In this document: one piece after another, positions 58,395 through 64,000 of the stretch | Position numbering within the stretch: position 1 is the first letter of the stretch | How the letters are laid out: every line of letters starts with the position of its first letter | NCBI GenBank assembly: GCA_947088865.1 | Contig: CAMUHY010000003.1 | Span: 186,001-250,000 of the forward strand | Length of the DNA stretch: 64,000 nucleotides | Reading direction: 5' to 3' | Source: an uncultured Eubacterium sp. | GTDB taxonomy: Bacteria > Bacillota > Clostridia > Lachnospirales > Lachnospiraceae | Notes under the pieces: generated by a model | Seen by the model: only the letters and a program-made list of their open reading frames with translations | Databases searched by the model: none | Told to the model about the DNA's origin: nothing | Position numbers and translations under genes: made by a program

Positions 58395-60680
58395 CTAATC
58401 TTCGTTAATTTCATATGTACCTATTAACATATTGCGTTGAGATATACCTCCAGATAAGCTAACATCTACTACTACTCCATTTTCTTTTTTAACATTTAAT
58501 TGGGGTTTACCTGTAAAAAACCATCCCATTACCCATTGAGGCGTAAATTCACCTGTACCTGTCCCAATTTGATTAGCATTTAAAACACCTTCAATATTAG
58601 CACTTTTTACTATAATACCCATTGCTGATATCGTTTCAGCATTAAATTCATCTGCTGATAATTTTGATGTTTGTAAAGTATTAATTCTTCCTTCTAAAAC
58701 ACTTACACTATTAATAGACGCTTTATCTATCCATAAATTATTAATACTTGCATTAGTTGTATTTAAATCAAATATACTTACATGGTCTAATTCTAAGTTT
58801 TCAACTCTAGCATTTGTTGCCTCAAGAGATTCTATTGTTGCTTTTTTAATAATTGCTTCATCTATTTTCGCTTTAGTTACATTTAATGTATCAATCGTTG
58901 CATATTTTGATAAAAATTCTTCTGCCTCAACAAGACCTTTCAAATCAATTTTACTTGCTTTTATTGTTATTTTTTCCGCAGTTTGATTTATTTCTGAAAT
59001 AACATTATTTTTTGACACTTTTGTTGATATATTTTCAGCATTAATCGTTATGCTTGCAGATAAGTCTTCTTCTGCTTTAGTTGCCCTTAAAACTTCTGCT
59101 GATATGCTTTCAGCATTTTGTACAATTCGAGTTGATAAATTTCCTTCCTCTTGGGTTGCCCTTGAAACTTCACTTTTCAATGATTCTGCTGTTTGTATAA
59201 TCCGCAAAGACAGTTTATTATCTACATCTTGAACTTCTGTTCGTATTTCACTTGCTGTTTGTGTTATTGTACTTTGCAATTTTTTTTCTGTATCTTTTAT
59301 TTCCAAGCGGGTTTCCCCCACATTCCTTATTAATGTATTTGTCTTTCCTTTAAGTTGTATAATACTTTTACTGACTGAATTTACATTCTTTGTTCGATAT
59401 TCTTCCCCTTTTGAACTAAAAGCATCCCTCAATGACTGGATTCCTGTTAAAGTGCGTTCTAAAATATATGTTTCAATCAGTTCATATTTGGTTGACATTC
59501 TTATAGAATCACCAACCTCAAGACATGGATTTCCTTTGCAATCTGCAGAAAATGGACGATAAATAATATTTTGTATTTTATCATAAATATTTGAACAAAT
59601 TTTTTCTAAATCTTCTGCATTTTTCCCATAAACCAGAAAATTATCTTCAATTATATAAGCGTTTTCTCCTTCTCCCACAATGCTGCCTATATCATTTTCT
59701 TCTGTTCTAATTTGAAGTTTATCAATACTTTTTACACGATAGTTTTCACAGTTGGCTGTTATATAAAAACTTTTTCCTATATTTGTACTTTTAGGATTTT
59801 GAGGATATAAATGACCTGTTTTTGACTGCGGAAGATAATCAGGAGCATGGTCTGGAAACAACTCATTTGACGGATAAAGACCTTGTATATCTTGTTCCAG
59901 ATAAATATAGTGAAATTTATCATCACGCCCAATATGTCCAAAGCATCCATTGATTTCGCAAATTGCCTGAATGACTGTTGCTCCGCTTAAAGATGATTCT
60001 TTTAAAACACTTTTTCTTTCAGCTTCACTATTTTCTTCCTCTTCACCTTCTACTTCAATCGTTTTTTCAACAATCATATCATCATTAATAAGTCCATCTA
60101 TTTCTGAATCTTCCAATCCAAAATATTGTATAAAACTTTCGCGAAACTGTTTCATTGTGACTGATTGATATTTATTTTTAACTGTTATTATCTCATTTCC
60201 TTCTTCATCTATTTGAATTTCCTGCTCTTGAATCAATGGAAATACGGAATTATACCAATCTATAACATCTGAATTGACAATATCATACATTGCATCATAA
60301 GCCGTTATATCTCTGCATGTACGGTCTGCTGATAACTCGTCTGAATAAACCTTGTATCGTCCAATTTGAAAAGTATCATATACATCTATTCCTGTTTTTA
60401 CTTTTATTGTTACTGTCAGCCATTTATCTTTCATTGGAAGAAAGGTATTAGAAACTGTAAATTTAATCATACTTGCTTCACAAGAACCAAATGTCAACTC
60501 GCTTTCTGAACAAAGACTTTCTGTCAATTCAAATTTTTCTTGATGCAGTTCTTTATTTGTAATATCAATTAAAGGCTTTTTCATTCCATTTTTAAAAATG
60601 ATATATTCATCGGATACAATATGAATTTGTTTATCAATACTATCTTTTAAAAATAATTCTTGATATTCATAATCAACCAC
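58395..60680 (-). CDS. Phage tail hub / minor structural protein
   Basis: 761 residues from a GTG at 60680; GGAGG lies 8 bases upstream, while the earlier GTG at 60689 overlaps it. Residues 1-400 resemble the Gp18/tail-associated hub proteins (FELTESLCSESELTFGSCEA, then DELSADRTCRDITAYDAMYD). From about 430 a long series of coiled-coil repeats follows, alternating SLKSEVSRATQEEGNLSTRI and SISAEVLRATKAEEDLSASI. The end is beta-rich. It forms the tail tip under the tape measure. It overlaps the upstream gene by 8 bp. Confidence 0.88.
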   Translation of the reverse strand: MVDYEYQELFLKDSIDKQIHIVSDEYIIFKNGMKKPLIDITNKELHQEKFELTESLCSESELTFGSCEASMIKFTVSNTFLPMKDKWLTVTIKVKTGIDVYDTFQIGRYKVYSDELSADRTCRDITAYDAMYDIVNSDVIDWYNSVFPLIQEQEIQIDEEGNEIITVKNKYQSVTMKQFRESFIQYFGLEDSEIDGLINDDMIVEKTIEVEGEEEENSEAERKSVLKESSLSGATVIQAICEINGCFGHIGRDDKFHYIYLEQDIQGLYPSNELFPDHAPDYLPQSKTGHLYPQNPKSTNIGKSFYITANCENYRVKSIDKLQIRTEENDIGSIVGEGENAYIIEDNFLVYGKNAEDLEKICSNIYDKIQNIIYRPFSADCKGNPCLEVGDSIRMSTKYELIETYILERTLTGIQSLRDAFSSKGEEYRTKNVNSVSKSIIQLKGKTNTLIRNVGETRLEIKDTEKKLQSTITQTASEIRTEVQDVDNKLSLRIIQTAESLKSEVSRATQEEGNLSTRIVQNAESISAEVLRATKAEEDLSASITINAENISTKVSKNNVISEINQTAEKITIKASKIDLKGLVEAEEFLSKYATIDTLNVTKAKIDEAIIKKATIESLEATNARVENLELDHVSIFDLNTTNASINNLWIDKASINSVSVLEGRINTLQTSKLSADEFNAETISAMGIIVKSANIEGVLNANQIGTGTGEFTPQWVMGWFFTGKPQLNVKKENGVVVDVSLSGGISQRNMLIGTYEINED

Positions 60681-61095
60681 TATAAACACCTCCTATAAAC
60701 GCAAATCGAACTGGTTTATATTGTATTAATGTATTTCCTTTTGTCCAATATATCTGTGGCTCTATATCTGCCAGATAAGCCATTTGTTTAATATATTCAC
60801 CTGTTTCTGGTATATAGGCTTCAATTTGACATTGACGTGCCTCTGGTATTTCATAACCTTCTTGAATATTTGACATCAGTTCCCTAAATTGTTCATCCGT
60901 CAACATATCTGGAGTTTCAAATTCTATCTTTGCCACCTTAAGCTCTACTGCATTTCTATGTAAATAACCATTGGCATCTGTATAGTCATCTACATCCTGC
61001 ATATTAACATATGCTTTGTACGATTCTGCTTTTATAAATTTTTGCGGTACTTCATATTCTTTAATTTTAAGCAGATATCCTTTATATCCCATAAA
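60673..61095 (-). CDS. Prophage tail protein (DUF6711-like)
   Basis: 140 residues from the ATG at 61095 (AGGAGGTGA upstream). The pattern GYLLKIKEYEVPQKFIKAES...NAVELKVAKIEFETPDMLT is that of small Firmicute phage proteins between tape measure and tail hub, which I tentatively place in DUF6711. It is probably a distal-tail component. The stop overlaps the hub start by 8 bp. Confidence 0.7.
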   Translation of the reverse strand, partial: FMGYKGYLLKIKEYEVPQKFIKAESYKAYVNMQDVDDYTDANGYLHRNAVELKVAKIEFETPDMLTDEQFRELMSNIQEGYEIPEARQCQIEAYIPETGEYIKQMAYLADIEPQIYWTKGNTLIQYKPVRFAFIGGVYSG

Positions 61096-61205
61096 TATCA
61101 CCTCCTGCAATATGGGTAAAATTTTTTTATATTATTGAGTAAAAAATCATTCTTACTCATAAAATAACATTATAAATCATCTTATTTTCTTGTGTATTTA
61201 CGCAT

Positions 61206-61236
61206 AAAAATAGCACCTACCATTGTTGGTAGATGC
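61206..61236 (-). terminator. Terminator after the secreted cargo gene
   Basis: Arms GCATCTACCA and TGGTAGGTGC (minus strand, one G-U wobble), 4-base loop, then TATTTTT. It lies 10 bases after the 61246 gene and within the tail module. Confidence 0.8.
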
Positions 61237-61245
61237 CATTTATAT

Positions 61246-61746
61246 TTAAATATTTCTAAACTGTTTTCCTATATTTTCTGAAATAGAATCCTTGACTATA
61301 TCTCCATTCATATTATCTTTCAAAAATGTATGCGCTTGATTAATATATATTTCATATACATCAAACTTTTTCTTATATAAAGAAACCTTTTCAACTCCCA
61401 CATGTGTTAAATCTTTTGCAGCAGAGGTATCAACAATATTGCCTTCATTATAAAACACAACCATATACTCTAATTCTTGTATATCTGTTGTTCCTAAATT
61501 ATTAAATTGAATAATTATATTATCTTCTCCTATATTTGAATCTACTTCAAGATTATATATGCAATTCAGATATGTATTGTTCCATTTAATAGTAGCCTGC
61601 ACTTCATAATTATCATAATCCTTAGGAGCATCCATCTTTGAGACAACTGTAGTATTATCATTTTTTTGACTATTTTCTGCTTCACCCCCTGTTAATGCCA
61701 CACATATAATTAATGACAAAAATAATAAAAATATCTTCTGCATCAT
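61246..61746 (-). CDS. Secreted or membrane-anchored protein inside the tail module
   Basis: 166 residues. A clear signal sequence (QKIFLLFLSLIICVALTGGE) is present; Cys15 could be a lipid site, but the box ICVALT is not canonical, so cleavage by ordinary signal peptidase is possible. The mature part is a small beta-sandwich-like domain (YEVQATIKWNNTYLNCIYNL, then IIIQFNNLGTTDIQELEYMV), similar in layout to extracellular FxLYD-type domains. It is not a structural phage protein by appearance. The own terminator and a weak ribosome site suggest an independent cargo (moron) gene expressed from the lysogen. Confidence 0.7.
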   Translation of the reverse strand: MMQKIFLLFLSLIICVALTGGEAENSQKNDNTTVVSKMDAPKDYDNYEVQATIKWNNTYLNCIYNLEVDSNIGEDNIIIQFNNLGTTDIQELEYMVVFYNEGNIVDTSAAKDLTHVGVEKVSLYKKKFDVYEIYINQAHTFLKDNMNGDIVKDSISENIGKQFRNI

Positions 61747-61857
61747 TTTATCTTCACTATTGCCTTAGTTTAATATATTTCATCATGCTTTCTTTACCTA
61801 ACCATATTTTCAACATATCCTTTCTTTCGTAAAGAACTTCTTATTTATCCTTCCTAT

Positions 61858-62193
61858 TTATTCATCTTTTTCTTTATCTTTTTTAATAAAAATAAAATGA
61901 TAAACATAAATTGAAAAAAGAATATAAACTAAAGTTAATACAGCAATAATCGTAAAGAATGTTTTAAACTCATTTTTCAAGTTATACATTCTATAAATAA
62001 ACATATCGCCCATAGCGCTTCCTAAATGTTTTATATCTGTTGTTGTGCCTCCATATTCTACCATCATTTCTGAATATTTCTCAATAGCCGAGTTCGTAAA
62101 CGCACCTATAGAGCCTCCTATATCAGATAAACTCCAACAATAAAAAACTGAAATAATTACCCAAATAACTGAAATGATTATTTTCTTTTTCAT
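61858..62193 (-). CDS. Small membrane protein inside the tail module
   Basis: 111 residues with two membrane helices (about 4-22 and 80-103) and a 57-residue middle segment rich in Gly, Met and Tyr. It ends in a basic/acidic KKDKEKDE tail. AGGGGAAGC precedes the ATG. Family unknown. It follows the tape measure gene by 56 bp, just upstream of the secreted-protein gene. A role in altering the host surface or blocking superinfection would fit its place but is only inferred. Confidence 0.65.
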   Translation of the reverse strand: MKKKIIISVIWVIISVFYCWSLSDIGGSIGAFTNSAIEKYSEMMVEYGGTTTDIKHLGSAMGDMFIYRMYNLKNEFKTFFTIIAVLTLVYILFSIYVYHFIFIKKDKEKDE

Positions 62194-62249
62194 ATAAGCT
62201 TCCCCTTATAATATAATTTGTAAGATTATACCATATCACAAAATTTTTT

Positions 62250-64000
62250 TCAATTATTATATTGTCCTACTAAAGCCTTTTTCAATCTTCTTTCTTCGCC
62301 TTGTATATAATGAAGAGAGGTTCTTCCTATTTCCTTTCCATTTATCTCAATAATTTTTCCTTCTTGAACAACTGTAAGAAGTTGTCTTAAAAGTATATTG
62401 GTTTCAAAATAATCTTGCTTACATCTATCATATGAAGATAAACAATCATTTGTAATTGCTACATAGGGAGATTTTTTATAAATATTATTCATACTTGACA
62501 TAGGAACTGCTTGTAAAATATAGCTAAATTTTTTCATAGATACTAATATTGGTAAATACACATTTTCTAATCCATTTTGAAATCCTTGCATAGTATAATC
62601 TCCCAATTCAAACATAACTTTTGATGGACTATGAATCTGTAAAGTTGTTTTAATAGTATTTGTTAGATTATAGGCAATTTCTTCTAATTTTTTATATAAA
62701 GTACTTTCCATACTTGCAAATCCATCATATAATCCATTCATTGCATCTATTCCAATCTGCATAAATGGTAATTTTATATCAGAAAATTTGTCAAGTATCT
62801 TATTTATATAAATTGATATTTCATTTATAGTTTTATCTTCATTTTTAATAATTCCTATATTATATCCTTCAATAGTATCCATTCCAAATTGTTCTGTTGT
62901 TTTTGAAGGACTTCCAAAACGCATTGCACTATTATGAATTGCTTGAACAACTTTTGTCATCCATGTTTCTACTACTTCTTTCGATGAGTCACTATTATTT
63001 TCTATACTTTCATCATATCCAATAATAGTATTGCTTCCAAATTCTGCTGCTCTTTCTTTTGCAAGTTGAGCAATTCCTTCTGTTGCTCCATCAATAATTT
63101 CTTTATAATTATCATTTAAAACACCTTGTAAATCTCTATTTCCAATATATTCACTTTGAAAATCAAATAAAGCCTTATATATTTCTTCTAAAGCTTCACT
63201 TCCCCATGCTACATTATCTATTTTTAAATTATCAAAAGAACTTTTTATCGCAAGAGATAATTCTTCTATATTTTTCTTTTGCTTATCCACAGCTTCTTTA
63301 ACATATCCTGTTTCTGAAGCTGCTCCTCCAGTTATTCTGTTCCAAGCTTGCCCCCAAAATCCTTTTTCTCCCCATTCACTTTTTGCGTTTTGAATAATCC
63401 CATTAATGCTATTAATAAAATCCAACTGAATTACATCTGTTAATTCAACAGCTTTTAATGAAATATCTCTTTTTAAAAGTTCCAAAGCTCTTGGAAGTGC
63501 ATTTAACTTTTCTTGTATTTCCTCTGCCTGCGGGCTATTTTCCCCATAGTAATCTATTGCATATTTAAGTTCTTCTGTTAAAGATGCTTTTATTCCTTCT
63601 ATTGCATTAGTAACATTTTCGTTTGCTTCTTGTGTAGTTATAGCTACTTCATTTAAAAATTTTTCTAGTTTTTCTTTATCAAGGCTTCCATCTTCTATTA
63701 TTAAATTACTATAATCAATTTGACTTAAAGCCAACTCATAATTATTGATAGATTCTGTTAATTTATCTGCTTGAGTCATTAAATTAGCCAACTCTTCTTT
63801 ATATTCCCAATAATTCGGATTTGATGGGTCTGTTGTTGAAAGTAATTCTGTTAATTCTTTAATTCTATTTTCTACCTTATCATTTATTTGTAATATAGTT
63901 GTTACTGTGTTTTCTACTGAAATTCCAAGTTTATCATACACTTTAGATAAAATGCCATTCTCTCCAAATGCTATTATTAAAGTATCTTCTAGTGAAGTAA
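62250..64000 (-). CDS. Phage tail tape measure protein (5' end outside window)
   Basis: The frame is open to the right edge, giving 583 visible residues; a GTG at 63941 is only an internal codon, since the reading continues upstream with SLEDTLIIAFGENGILSK. Long helical segments (ELTELLSTTDPSNPNYWEYK, then LANLMTQADKLTESINNYEL) and repeated hydrophobic patches are typical. C-terminal motifs MRFGSPSKTTEQFGMDTIEG and IHSPSKVMFELGDYTMQGFQ are the 'SPSK...G...GF' repeats of tape measure proteins. It sets tail length and assists DNA passage. Confidence 0.9.
   Translation of the reverse strand, partial: TSLEDTLIIAFGENGILSKVYDKLGISVENTVTTILQINDKVENRIKELTELLSTTDPSNPNYWEYKEELANLMTQADKLTESINNYELALSQIDYSNLIIEDGSLDKEKLEKFLNEVAITTQEANENVTNAIEGIKASLTEELKYAIDYYGENSPQAEEIQEKLNALPRALELLKRDISLKAVELTDVIQLDFINSINGIIQNAKSEWGEKGFWGQAWNRITGGAASETGYVKEAVDKQKKNIEELSLAIKSSFDNLKIDNVAWGSEALEEIYKALFDFQSEYIGNRDLQGVLNDNYKEIIDGATEGIAQLAKERAAEFGSNTIIGYDESIENNSDSSKEVVETWMTKVVQAIHNSAMRFGSPSKTTEQFGMDTIEGYNIGIIKNEDKTINEISIYINKILDKFSDIKLPFMQIGIDAMNGLYDGFASMESTLYKKLEEIAYNLTNTIKTTLQIHSPSKVMFELGDYTMQGFQNGLENVYLPILVSMKKFSYILQAVPMSSMNNIYKKSPYVAITNDCLSSYDRCKQDYFETNILLRQLLTVVQEGKIIEINGKEIGRTSLHYIQGEERRLKKALVGQYNN

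Noticed and set aside
1..64000. CRISPR arrays, tRNA and rRNA genes
   Set aside because: No regularly spaced repeats and no tRNA/rRNA-like sequence were noticed on reading; the repeats found are dispersed singles.

Overview
The window is 64 kb of low-GC chromosome from an anaerobic, endospore-forming Firmicute. It is most likely a member of the Clostridia close to Lachnospiraceae. The evidence is the sporulation genes (spoIIGA-sigE, a GerA/SpoVAF-type protein, a CwlD-like amidase, SpoVD), the single-chain pyruvate:ferredoxin oxidoreductase, the sigma-A type promoters with strong GGAGG ribosome binding sites, and the order mraZ-rsmH-ftsL-pbp-spoVD-murD-ftsW-ftsQ-ftsZ-spoIIGA-sigE. The assignment rests on gene content and style, not on a database search. 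Nearly every gene is on the minus strand.

Layout. 1-11 kb: the cut-off 3' part of an alpha/beta hydrolase, a DUF1015 protein, a membrane chemoreceptor, the serine genes serC-serA and the branched-chain amino acid genes leuB-ilvD-ilvB. 11-20.6 kb: a hypothetical protein, a plus-strand pair (nucleotidyltransferase-like protein and endonuclease V), a P-type ATPase, yajC, tgt, aroC and an isolated dnaK paralogue. 21-31 kb: SpoVAF-like protein, nifJ, a hypothetical protein, rmuC, a Uma2-family nuclease and an Rpn-family nuclease. 31-38 kb: an ammonium transporter fused to a P-II domain, a divergent AraC regulator, and cwlD-lepA-hemW. 38-50.3 kb: the division and cell-wall cluster, running from mraZ down to ftsZ and then into spoIIGA and sigE. 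mraY, murE, murF and murG are missing from it. 50.6-51.7 kb: ychF. From about 51.9 kb to the right edge: one end of a prophage, with integrase, excisionase, a divergent repressor switch, then (after a gene-free gap) tail fibre, tail hub and other tail genes, two unexpected membrane or secreted cargo genes, and a tape measure protein that runs off the window.

Regulatory signals can be read unusually well. A spoIIG-type promoter has two perfect Spo0A boxes and a 22-bp spacer, and it implies that SpoIIGA starts at an ATT codon. The mraZ promoter carries four 10-bp-phased MraZ boxes. The prophage switch has two face-to-back consensus promoters and three TCGTnnnACGA operators. The serC promoter overlaps the ilvB stop codon. 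A strong terminator sits in the leader of the ammonium transporter gene.

Intergenic spaces hold at least two dispersed repeat families: a 45-bp element with a GATTGCGAATATC core, and a double-hairpin element ending in TTATTATATCATAAT. They also hold a group of related terminator hairpins. I saw no rRNA, tRNA, CRISPR array or intact insertion sequence.
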